In this document: piece after piece, positions 54,201-64,000 of the stretch
How the letters are laid out: each line of letters begins with the position of its first letter
Numbering within the stretch: position 1 is the first letter of the stretch
NCBI RefSeq assembly: GCF_020184175.1
Contig: NC_065531.1
Span: forward strand, 82,554,604 to 82,618,603
DNA length: 64,000 nucleotides
DNA from: Aphis gossypii
Taxonomy: Eukaryota > Arthropoda > Insecta > Hemiptera > Aphididae
Direction of reading: 5' to 3'
Position numbers and translations under genes: made by a program
Notes under the pieces: model-generated
What the model was told of the DNA's origin: nothing
The model's database searches: none
What the model saw: only the letters and a program-made list of their open reading frames with translations

Positions 54201-54863
54201 CGGTTCTCAATCATGATTTAATTTGTAATAGGTACTTAAATTAAAAATTATTAACAACAAATTTATTTAGTTACGAGCACAATAGCACTTTCAAATTATT
54301 AAAACAGCAAAAAAAATTTTAAATCAAATAATAATGGATTATCTTATCAATATAATATGAAGTTTAAGATATTAAAATAACCCAAAAATAATATTATCTG
54401 TAGTTTAATTGGCAAAATAATTTACAATCTACATACCTACATAATTTATATATGTCATGTAAATACAACACAAGTTACGTATGTATACTGTTTAAATGTT
54501 ATGATTGTTATGTAATTACAATACATTTATTATTATAATAAATATCGATAGTAAAAATATAATTGTGTAGACATTTATTATGGACCACATCCTTTGTTCT
54601 ACTTTTTAGCGGGAAAACACAATCCTAACAAAATATATAAGGAAACCAAATGAATAACAAATAATTAATGACTGAATAAATTTGAAATAGGTTTACATTT
54701 GTATAATAATTTCAAAATATTTATCAGCTCATTAATGTCTTAAATATAAGGTAATAATCACACCAAAACGCAAATGAAGAAAATAACGTGATTTGGCTCA
54801 AACTTACTTGCTAGTGTTTCTTCTGATGTCACCGATGCCAACATTGAAATTTGTAGAAGTCAT
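36275..54863 (-). CDS. Jupiter/HN1 (JPT) microtubule-associated protein
   Basis: Homologue of Drosophila Jupiter and vertebrate HN1/JPT, small disordered proteins; Jupiter binds microtubules. Distal-start transcript: 54863-54808, 38631-38450, 38373-38203, 36796-36731, 36423-36275. All phases match, giving 207 residues. The first exon encodes an HN1-like opener (MTSTNFNVGIGDIRRNTS) joining in frame to KVLKPPGGGSSDIFG, the family signature. The third coding exon is a tandem repeat of ten-residue units. The last exon has NPVTGEGYEAP and ends in RVPPGGYSSGLW, a second PPGG box. The acceptor at 36797-36798 was chosen because it restores frame between neighbours. The first intron is about 16 kb and holds two candidate alternative N-terminal exons (listed separately) and most of the transposon debris in the window. 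Gene identity is firm; isoform use needs transcripts. Confidence 0.88.
38235..38373 (-). repeat. Coding minisatellite in the Jupiter gene
   Basis: The exon 38373-38203 encodes four successive ten-residue units: ANDINVESQI, ANDNKVESKV, VNNNNIELKV and ANDNYVESQI. At DNA level this is a 30-bp unit repeated four times without a frame break. The units lie in the disordered middle of the protein, between the PPGG boxes. Confidence 0.85.
39606..39683 (-). other. Alternative Jupiter exon with a divergent PPGG box
   Basis: A 78-nt cassette follows an AG acceptor at 39684-39685 and encodes ENKMPPGGVCHDLWGAEF then VGSPCHN. The PPGG...DLWG part resembles the PPGG...DIFG signature, as if the box were duplicated. 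Its start and end phases (both 2) let it be inserted between any first exon and the 38631 exon without a shift. Its Met at 39673 could also be an initiator. The donor would be AG|GCAAGT, a GC-AG intron; the nearest in-phase GT donor lies 18 nt further on, in a poorer context. Confidence 0.6.
40032..40042 (-). other. Candidate alternative first coding exon of Jupiter
   Basis: ATGAGTTTAAG followed by GTACCTG could encode MSL plus two bases of an Arg codon. It joins in frame to the 39683 cassette or directly to the 38631 exon, giving MSLRVLKPPGG. It would define a promoter about 15 kb downstream of the distal one. The exon is only 11 nt long, so the evidence is phase and donor quality alone. Confidence 0.4.
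41426..42047. mobile_element. 622-bp MITE with terminal inverted repeats
   Basis: The ends are inverted copies of CTAGGGC(A/T)CGGATGTTGTTGCA. A 6-bp direct repeat taatga flanks it at 41420-41425 and 42048-42053. The interior is T-rich with no transposase frame, so it is non-autonomous; the superfamily is not clear from the duplication length. Confidence 0.8.
45470..45835. other. Unassigned moderately GC-rich island in the Jupiter intron
   Basis: This stretch stands out from the AT-rich surroundings and has overlapping open frames on both strands (84 codons at 45729-45475 minus, 65 codons at 45630-45827 plus). Neither matches a domain I recognise. It may be a decayed transposon fragment or an unrecognised exon. 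Confidence 0.25.
46688..47301 (-). mobile_element. Degenerate pogo/Tigger-like DNA transposon remnant
   Basis: The right end reads inward as CAGTGAAACCTCGATAAGTC and the left end as CAGTGGAACCTTAATAACTT, with TA dinucleotides outside both ends, as for the Tc1/mariner-pogo group. Within, on the minus strand at about 46950-47110, a short stretch resembles the tail of a pogo/jerky-like transposase, but it carries stop codons and is dead. Confidence 0.65.
50869..52835. repeat. 2-kb element with 14-bp inverted ends and three tandem units
   Basis: Ends are GATTCTGAACGGAG at 50869-50882 and its exact reverse complement at 52822-52835. Inside, a unit of about 540 bp occurs three times, anchored by aattcaa(t/a)aactaatc / aaaaagtataagtcgtagat-type words near 51166, 51712 and 52252. 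The units have diverged, the first most. No coding capacity is seen. It behaves like a non-autonomous transposon whose interior amplified. Confidence 0.75.
53293..53744. mobile_element. Truncated, inverted second copy of the 41.4-kb MITE
   Basis: This segment is the reverse complement of most of 41426-41880, including the ccgccgacgacgacgg block at about 53421-53436 and the terminal gcaacaacatcc...gccctag at 53724-53744. The opposite terminal repeat is missing; similarity stops near 53293. Confidence 0.8.
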
Positions 54864-56160
54864 TTTAAGTTATTTTTTAAAAATTTCAAAGATTTACTGT
54901 TGAAATTAAAGTTAACAAAACTTTTCGTTAACAATTAAAATAAATTTCCAACTAAGAACGGCAGGCGAGCTGGCAGGGCAACGAACGGAAATTAATGAAT
55001 GGTATCAACTGATCGACCATTGGCCATCGCTCATCGGCAAGTTTCGCCCTAGTTCGTCACCATATTGATAACAGCACCATCGATGAATAACCGGATAAGT
55101 TTAATATTATTTTAATTATTTGGTATCATTTTAAAATTAACAATAATTAATAACCATAAAAACTCCATCAAAAAAATTTAAAAAAAAAACTATTAAAATG
55201 ATTAAATTAACAATAAAATTGGTTTAATGTTACTACAATCTCTTTGTACAATACAAATTCAAATATTTTATTTGGCGGTAATCTTTCATAATTATTATTA
55301 TGATTATTTATTTTTTATTTTTATGTATTTAAATTAAATTATTTATCTATTAGAAATATGGAATTTTTTTCGACTATTTATTAATAGTTAGGAAAGATTT
55401 GATTTTGTAAAAACTAATAATTATAACAACATTATCTAGATGAGTTAATAGGTACGTCCTTTAAAAATGCAGCTTCGTATGTTTTAATTCTTCACAAAAA
55501 TTAAATTCTGATGAAATTGTCAATTAGGTTAGGTTAAGGGTGAGCGACAACAACCTGACAAGATCTCCTAAACAAGTAAATAACGTAGATACGTAAACGC
55601 AAGTATGTATTTTCAAATTTTTCATATACAATTAAACGATCAGCGTTTTAATAACGTATTAAACCTCGTAATAAAATACTTCGAGGGCTTTCTATGAATA
55701 ATAGTTTCTATCCAGTATTCACTAATACGAGTATTACGGATTAAAGTTAAGTTAAAGTAACTTATAAACAGCGCCCACAAGCCACGGGAAATTGGTTTTT
55801 CGTAAAACTAGCGATAAGAATTTTTGTAAGTTCGGTTGCATCACATTACATATCAGGCACCAAGCATTTATAATGCAATCTAAGCACAACTGTACAAGAT
55901 TGAAGATAAAGAATAATCAATAAAAAAAAGCGAACATTTTTAAGGGGTCGTATTTAGGCAATATTCGATATCCTTCGTGATTTAAGTGTAACTGTGTGTG
56001 TTGTGACTTGTCACTGATCATTAGTGTGTGTGATTGCGAGTTTCCCCAAACGCTTTATGTAATTAAAGATATTATGGACTACGGCTAACATTTTTGGAAA
56101 TCAGTAACGTACATACGCGCAGTCACATGTTACTAAATTTTGCGATAAAAACGTTTTTTA
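54864..56160. other. Jupiter 5' flank and intergenic gap
   Basis: The Jupiter 5'UTR and promoter should lie just above 54863, where composition becomes more balanced at about 54950-55090. No specific element is claimed. The rest is AT-rich, and the neighbouring enzyme gene ends at 56816. Confidence 0.4.
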
Positions 56161-56167
56161 CATGATA

Positions 56168-56511
56168 ATCCCAAAAAGCGGAAGAAAAATTCACCCAATA
56201 CCAAAAGCCCGATTTTAATTTTAAAAACATATTTGAATTCTTTAAACTCTTTTCTACGTTTTGTAGGAAATGGATTTTCGATATTTTGTGTTGTTTAATT
56301 ACTATACTACTATAATAACAAATTAATTATATTTATATATATTATACCTACAATTTTTTTTCAAAATTCACTTTAATTTAGAATTAGTAAAAAAAAAAAT
56401 GTTTTCCTACAAAACCTAGAAAAAAGATGAAAGAATTCAAATATGTTTTCAAAATTAAAATCGGACTTTTGTTACTACGATGGATAAATTTTTCTTCCGC
56501 TTATTGGTCTA
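56168..56511. mobile_element. Foldback MITE, about 340 bp
   Basis: The left arm (from ccaaaaagcggaagaaaaa at 56171 on) and the right arm (ending ttcttccgcttattggtc at 56511) are imperfect reverse complements over about 110 bp. They share the cgattttaattttraaaacatatttgaattct core. The intervening loop is AT-rich. It has no coding capacity. Confidence 0.7.
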
Positions 56512-56815
56512 ATTGCACGAAAATACGACTTTCAACAGATATAACATCTAAATTTATATCATTACATATTAATTAGTATACTCATCTGGAGTAGTTATAA
56601 TGCAATCCTTTTTCTCATCTTTTATAAAAATGAATACCTACTAATTATGTTAGATATTTTAAGTGTGGATAATTTAATCCATTAAAAAATAAATATATTT
56701 ATTCAAAACAATAAAAAAATATAAAATGTAATATAATGTTACTAAATAATAAAAAAAAAAACTGAATACATATTATCCTTCTTTTTTTGAAAAATGGAAC
56801 TGTAATATTGAATAT

Positions 56816-59800
56816 TTAAATTGGGAGCATTTTTGGTTCAATTAGAATTTCATTAACAGCACAAAATGATGGTTGTGTAACAGCGAATAAAACAGCTTCT
56901 GCAATATTTGATGGCTCGAGGATTTCATTATTAGAGCTGCAGTCATATCGTTTTAAAGCCTAAAATTAAAAAAATATTTTATAGGTAATAAAATAGTATT
57001 GGTGGTTAAGAAAAAATATTTATATATATATTGTGCAATACTGCAATAGTATTTGAAATATAATATCATAATTGTATCGAAATTCAGGAATCTATTTTTA
57101 CCTCAAAATCACTAGTCTTATGTAATAACTCAGTTTTAACGTCTCCAGGTTGAATACAGGTGACTTTTATATTATGTTCAGTCATCTCAGTTCTTAATGC
57201 ACTAGCTATTCCCTCCATGAAAAATTTTGTTCCTGAGTATACTCCTAAACCTGGAAATGACTGAAATGCCAATATTTTATAATATATATATATTTTTTTT
57301 GATTAAACTATGTATATAATTATACTAGTTTTGAGTTAATAACTTACTCTTCGGCCAGCATTTGATGTTATATTTACAATATGGCCAGAATTTCTTAATG
57401 TCATAGTAGGAAGAACAGCTCCAAGACAATTTAACATACCGTTACAATTCACTTGTACCATTTCATTCCATTCATCCATTTTACATTTGTCAAATGTTGT
57501 ATAAAACATAACTCCTGCATTTATAATCATTACATCGATTGGGCCAATTGATTCTTCGACATTTCTAACCACTGTTTTAACCTTTATAAATAAATAATAT
57601 TTATAAAATCAATTTATAAAGTAATATATGACCTAAATAATTGAATGTACATTAATTGGATCGGTAACATCCATTTCATATGGAAAAACTATGTTTTTGT
57701 TGGTTACACCACTAGAAATGATCTTCTTTTTTAATTCCATCAAACGATTAATTCGTCTACCAGTTGGAATCACTATAGCTCCAGCTAATGCTAACTTTTT
57801 AGTTATTTCATAGCCAATTCCTGAAGAAGCTCCGGTAATAAATACAACTTTTGACTTTAAAGGTAAAACTTGTGTTGTTAATAATTTAACTGAATCTAAA
57901 TAAACAAGTATATTGTATAATAATTTATATAATTAAAAGATTTAAAAATGTATTTTAATTAACTTATTTACTATTAATATAATACATTTATATTACCTTC
58001 AGTTAGGACTGGTTGGGGAATTAAATTTAAATTGACTAATGTTTCTAGAATTCTACGGCACTCTTTACTGTCTAAAATTGGATACTCTAAATTGGCAGAA
58101 GTTAAATACGATTCGACATTTGTTTTTTTCACCGTCAACTCATTCTCTAAATAATTATTATCTTCTACAGATGAATTTAATAAATAAGTAAGAGAAGCTA
58201 ATTGAGGTTGACGATTTGAATTGTTTTCAATTATTTCTGACCATTTTTCATAAGATACACTTTTTAAGTTATATCCAATGTCCTTCATTACTTCCCATAA
58301 ATATCTACAAAAAAATCAATAATATATTATTAATATAAATACCATTTCAAAACATAATACATACTTTGAATCAAATGTATCATTAACTAAATGATAGATT
58401 TTTCCTGAGGACTCATTTAAATTTTGTGCCAGCTCCACAATAGTATTTGCAACAAAATCAACCGGAGTTAGTTCAATCTGTAGGTAATTTTGCATATTAT
58501 TTGTATTTTTTATCATTTATACTTTTATAGGCTCATCTAAAATATCTTAAATATCCTATGCTTAATAATATAATATTTACCTTCCAATTTATATCAGGAT
58601 ATGTATTTGTATATAATACTCCTTGTATTACAAATAAAGTAAAATCTGCAGAATTCCAGCTTGGTATTAATCTACTTCCACTTATGTTTCCACATCTAAA
58701 TATTGATGCTGGTAATCCTTTTTTAATAGCATTCAAAATTAACTGTTCAGCTAGCCACTTAGTTTGCCCGTAACCACTTTTGAGAAATGGTGCCCAGTTT
58801 TCAGGGTTATCATACTCTGAAACATCTTTAAGCCCTTGAGGAAAAACAGCCGATGAGCTAAAAACGTGACAATACATTTATTATTTTTATTTAATTTGAA
58901 AATGTTTTTATGCTTTAATATTGTATTATTTTTTATTAACAAGACATTATAAATATTGTAGTTATTTCTTTTATATTAATGTTTATATCATTACACAACT
59001 TTTTTTTATATTTCATTTTTAACACAAAAATGTATTTATGTAAATCATTATCATAGTCTTTAAATTTATTAAAATAACTGATTTTTATTATTAATAAATA
59101 ATAATAATCAATTAAGTTTAAATTTTGTATTTCATTTTCATTTTCTTAGAAGGTTCATTGAAAATAAATATAATATATGATACGAAAATTATTTTTTTTT
59201 AAATATATATAAATCAAAGATGCAATTTACCGTTTGTTACAAACTTAAAACTATGTTAATATTTTAAATTAATAATAATAATATAACTAACCTAATATGA
59301 TATAGTGGTTTTATTTTACCGTCCATACAAAATTGTATTATATTTTTGGTACCTATGACATTATTTTTATACAATGCTCCAAATGGATATGATAAATTAA
59401 CTTGAGCAGCTGCATGTATAACATAATCAATATCATAACATATTGCTTCATAATCATCATCTGACATTCCAAATTGTAATAAAGATACATCACCTAAAAT
59501 ATAGTTAAACCATTTAAGTAATTTATAAATATATAATAGATACAACATACAAAGTTTAACTACCTACTAATACTTGAAACATTATATAGATTTTTATGAG
59601 CAAAAAAATCTATTAAGTTTAGGTTAGATTAAGCTATAAAATAATTTTATTAAAAAATCACTAGTCAGTAAATAATATAACTAAAAGAAATAGATAGGTA
59701 ATAGGTAGGTATTATAGATTATAGCTAATAGCTATTACACATATAATAGTTGGATACCTACTTAATTATTTTGAAGCAGAGTTCATTCTGTATTTATTTG

Positions 59801-62800
59801 TGAGTATATTCAATACTAATTTTCTATATATTATATAACATTTGCACATTATTAATTATTTATGGTACCTACATAAAATGTAGGTAAACCGTATATAATA
59901 TGATGTTAATTTTTAAAAATTATCATTTATATCTTAAACATGAAACCTGGGAATAAAACTTGCCCTAGGATGAAAATTTTCAGAATCCAGGATTGCTTAT
60001 GATGCCTTAATATATGCACATTTATATGTATAATCTATATAAATTTATATACCTACCTATTATTATAACATTATGGTAGACAAATTTTCAATTTAAAATG
60101 TATATAGGTACCTTTTAAAACAACAACTTTAGAATAAAATGGGCTATTTGAAGAACCAACATTTATATTATATTTTTTCATTGTCTGTTCAAGCTTTTCC
60201 AAAGGTTTGAATTCTGCTGAATCTCTTATCAAGCAAAATATGTTTACCTAAATAAAACATTGGTAGAGTAGGTACTTGTAAAAATATAGCAATAAATAAT
60301 TAATATTGGCATATAAATAATAATTACTTGAGTTTGCAGTAACTTTTGCAAAATAAATGCACCGACAAATCCTGTTGCTCCAGTAAGGAGTACATTACCA
60401 TTAGTAAATTTATTTTTATTTAAATTTACAGCTCTCCAAAACCATCTTATCATTTTATCTGAGCTAGAAATGTAGGTATAAAATGTTAGTTATGAAATGT
60501 TACTATATTTATTTATATTCAATCAAGAATCTATATACATTACATGGTAGAATCATCGACAAGATTATTTAATTCTTCCATCAAATTAATTTCATTTGAT
60601 GCAGATATGTTTTGATCTAATAGTGATGCCATTGCTTTAACATTAGGATTTAGAAATAAATCGTGAACGCGCAATTGAGTTCCAAATGTACTATTTAATT
60701 CACCTATTACACTAGCTGCTAATAATGAATGCCTAAAATTAAAAATAATAGTTAATTAAAAATAATTTGAAGGAGTTTATAATATGTAATAACCAAGTCT
60801 CACCAGTAACAACATAATATTTGTATGAATAAAATTGGTAATAAAAGTTTTACCTACCTACTATTAAATGTACCTAGGTACCTATGTATAATAATCTTTT
60901 TTCTATGAATATACCTATTACAATAATTGGTATGTCACTATGTCCTATAATAAGTAGGTAATAGGAATTAATAGGGAAATGATCTATGCTCATGAATGTG
61001 ATAGAGTACTGAATACTGAATAGAATAGAGACAGTGGCAGTGGCACACTGACACTGGTAACTGATGCAATTAACTCATAAACCTCGGGGGAGGGGCTTGA
61101 GCCTTTTAACCAGGCTATAGATAATAATATAATATTATATTAGATAGACCATAGACAAAATAGATAGTATACTTGTTACCTATCTATATTCTATAACTGT
61201 GTTAGTTTGTTCATTTATTACGTACCTATTAAATTATACTTCTCTATGGTTTATTCATTATTGCCTATTGGTTTGTTAGTTTGTTACTAACAAAATGTGA
61301 CACGCACAAAGTGAAATAGATAAAATGTTTTATTTAATAAATTTGTGTTGATTAAGTCAAAAAGAAAATTTTGATCTTAAGACGGTTCAGGGGACTTATT
61401 AATTGCGCCACTAGGCAAATAATATTTAATAACTAATAAGTAATAATTAAATCTTCGAATTAAAAACATTTGCTAGGTAGCTATCCAATCTCTCATGATG
61501 GTTTTTAATTTGTATTTGATAAGCATTGAATGTAGCCAATGTAGATATATTAATTGTATTTTATTGTACCTAATCGATTAATAAAACAGAAATTTGACAT
61601 CATGACATAATGATTAATAACTAATCAGTAAGTTTGTTAGAAATTTAAAAAAATATTTATGTTTTGAATATGATGATGATTGATGACCTAATCACAAATT
61701 ATCAAATTTTATACAATATAGATTTTTAATGACTACATGAGTACCTACCTAATATAGGTAACACCTGTCTGCCTATTATAAAAATACTCTAATAAATTAT
61801 TTTCTACTTACCCGCCATTTTCGAAAAAATTATCTTCAACATCGAGGCTATACGTTTTTAGAGCTTTACAAAATATAGTAGCCACAGTTTTTTCTGTTTG
61901 TGTTTTCCAGTTTTCAACTAAAATACCATTTGACTTATCCAAGGTAATTTTTGGTAAAACTGACTTATCCAATTTACCAGAAGCTTCCACAACTGGCAAT
62001 CTATATTTCAGTTATAATTAAAAAGTATTTAAATTTTTTATAAATTATAATATTTAATCTTATTATAGATAATTGTTATTTATATGTTATTGTAATACTT
62101 TAATAAGTATTTAAAAATTATCTATAGTTAGTGTTAATGTTCTGACTACGAAAAATCAGGACCTAGTTTACACATTGGTATATTTTTAGCACCCGAAAAA
62201 TAGATTTTTATTGTATATTATTATATTAATTACAGTGAAACAATTGAGAAAATCATAACATTTTTATTAACTTGAAGATAATATTGTTATTTATGAGATG
62301 TTGTTTGAATCTATATTGGAATATTTTTACCACATACCCAAGAGTTGAACTAGTTGAAGACACATATAGATGTGTTCACGAATAAAATAAAAAATGATCT
62401 TAAAATTAATAAACTAGGTATTTTCTCTTTCTTCAGATAATTTAAGTTGTAATACATAATCCATTGCTTATTTGTTATTATAAAAATTATAAATTAATAA
62501 CAATGGGCACGAATCACCCCTATACTATATGTTTAATACAAACCTATCTAAGAAGAAGAAATATGGTGGAACCATGTAAAAAGGTAATTTAAGTTTCAAT
62601 CTTTGTTTTAATGATGATGCCGATAACTTTGCTTCATCTTCTAATACAACATAACCTATTAAATACTTGTCAGTGCCTTCTTCTCCGATGGATAAGACAC
62701 ACACAGAGTTTACTTCAGGTTCACTTAAAATAGTAGCTTCAATAGCCTATAAAATTAAGTATTATAAAGTTAAAAAATTAGTAACTTAAGTCTTTTATGA

Positions 62801-64000
62801 ATGCATATAATGCAAAAAATATATAAATTATAGTCATATATTTATTTAGATATTATTAACAAAATATGTAGATATCTATGATTAAATAAATTAAATAATA
62901 TACTCGTATGTGATGGCTATACAAAAATTATCATAATCATAAATCATAATTTAGAGAAAGTAATTCAATAAATTTATTTTATACTTTTTTATGACAAACA
63001 AGCGCGTGTTTGCTATACTCGTATATATGTCTTGTATACTGTATATAATATGTCTATTTAGTCTTTGAATGAATAATGACACTATATGAAAGTTTATTTT
63101 ATAATTTTATATACTATAAACACTAACCTGTAGTTCAACAGTATAGCCTCTAATTTTAACCATAGTATCACAACGTCCACAAATCTCTAAACTTCCGTCC
63201 GATCTTAAATAACCCCAATCTCCAGTTTTGTATAATCGATCACCAAATTCTTTTGGCACTGTACTGGGTCTTTTAATGAATCTTAAAGTATTTAATTCAG
63301 GGCGATTTAAATATCCAATTGCAAGTGTAGGTCCTCCGACGTAAATCTATGTATATAGATACATAATCGTAATATTAAAACGGTTACTATCGAAGAACTA
63401 GTGAGATTAATGAAGAAGATTATTCAACCGAATATAATATAACTTTACCTCGCCTGATATTCCTATGTTTTTAACTTTGTATTCGTTATCCATTATTAAT
63501 ATGTGAACACCAGGCAAAGGTGCACCAACGGGAGAAAACTTGCTTGGTTCTAAGTCACTTGCTTTTGAAATATCTGTAAAGTATTAGATAATGAATATTA
63601 AAATATAATAAATATAAATATCTATTTAATAGTTAGTTACCAGCACAAGTCACGTCATGACATTCTGACACACTATAAAAATTAAACATTTTAACCCACG
63701 GAGCAATTTTTTCCATCCTGTCTCTTAAAGAAGATGTCATTACTTCCCCACATATCCAAATTTGTCTGATAAATAAAAATAACATTTAATTACAAATTAA
63801 AAGAAACATTTTAATATTATGAACATTAAATAATATAGTTTTTTAATATTTGATTAAATATTAATAATTTACTTAAGTGTTTTGAATCCTTCGGGTACAT
63901 TTATACCTTTGTAATCGAGAACTGTTTGCAAAAGAGATGGTGTGAATAACATTCTTGTTATTTTATTTTTTCGTAAAAACACTAGTAATCTTGGCGGATC
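56816..64000 (-). CDS. NRPS-like A-T-R1-R2 carboxylate reductase (5' end outside window)
   Basis: Seventeen exons, all phase-consistent, 1043 codons to the stop: 64000-63873 (partial), 63765-63641, 63573-63449, 63346-63128, 62746-62544, 62000-61812, 60732-60544, 60463-60328, 60247-60112, 59493-59292, 58857-58581, 58477-58365, 58304-57997, 57895-57651, 57581-57348, 57260-57102, 56959-56816. Numbering starts at the window edge. Adenylation domain to about 290: RMLFTPS, FYSVSECHDV, YKTGDWG, GRCDTMVKIRGYTVEL. Carrier domain about 290-370, with GGHS and phosphopantetheine Ser332. Thioester reductase R1: TGATGFVG 420-427, Ser551-553, YGQTK 580-584. SDR reductase R2: TGASSGIG 804-811, NAG 886-888, Ser938, Tyr951, Lys955. 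No condensation or thioesterase domain is visible. By family knowledge it should activate an acid with ATP, load it on the carrier and reduce it with NAD(P)H to aldehyde, then alcohol. The order matches fungal ATRR; the substrate is not determined. Confidence 0.9.
60733..61811. other. Intron inside the carrier domain of the A-T-R1-R2 gene
   Basis: The intron splits the carrier-protein core between the second and third glycines before His-Ser (GG|GHS, phase 2). It is the longest intron of the gene in this window and holds no recognised feature. Confidence 0.6.

Noticed and set aside
57084..57572. A separate short-chain dehydrogenase gene downstream of a reductase gene
   Set aside because: Phases and the 101-bp intron join these exons to the upstream thioester reductase, so one fused gene is the better model.

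Overview
The window is AT-rich animal nuclear DNA with short, phase-consistent GT-AG introns, insect-type proteins and a recurrent taggtacctacct-like oligonucleotide. Together these suggest a hemipteran insect, most likely an aphid; this is inference, because no species-diagnostic gene is present. All gene models below were assembled by hand from splice signals and checked for reading-frame continuity across every junction.

Layout. (1) 1-3752: AT-rich intergenic DNA. (2) 3753-8647, + strand: a complete 12-exon SPATA20/YyaL-type thioredoxin-domain gene (787 aa). (3) 12610-26124, - strand: capicua (cic), an HMG-box transcriptional repressor, 18 coding exons, about 1.7 k residues. A probable 3'UTR lies below it, and a CpG-dense promoter-like island at 28.4-30.2 kb probably holds its untranslated first exon. 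Its large intron carries a satellite-like array with a three-unit higher-order period. (4) 33809-34933, + strand: a single-exon, strikingly GC-rich family GT31 beta-1,3-glycosyltransferase. (5) 36275-54863, - strand: a Jupiter/HN1 (JPT) microtubule-associated protein gene with a far-upstream first exon, one or two alternative N-terminal exons, a candidate GC-AG intron and a coding minisatellite. Its roughly 16-kb first intron is loaded with DNA-transposon remnants. (6) 56816-64000+, - strand: the 3' part (17 exons, 1043 codons in the window) of a multidomain NRPS-like enzyme in the order adenylation, carrier protein, thioester reductase, SDR reductase.

The most interesting system is the last gene. 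Its A-T-R1-R2 order matches the architecture described for fungal ATRR enzymes (glycine betaine reductase). Such enzymes activate a carboxylic acid as adenylate and thioester, reduce it to the aldehyde in R1 and then to the alcohol in R2. An intron-rich insect gene with this architecture and all visible catalytic motifs intact deserves follow-up. The second standout is a cic intron flanked by a 12-bp direct repeat that supplies both splice sites, the footprint expected of intron gain by tandem duplication.

The genes do not look functionally linked; this is ordinary eukaryotic gene order with nested transposon debris.
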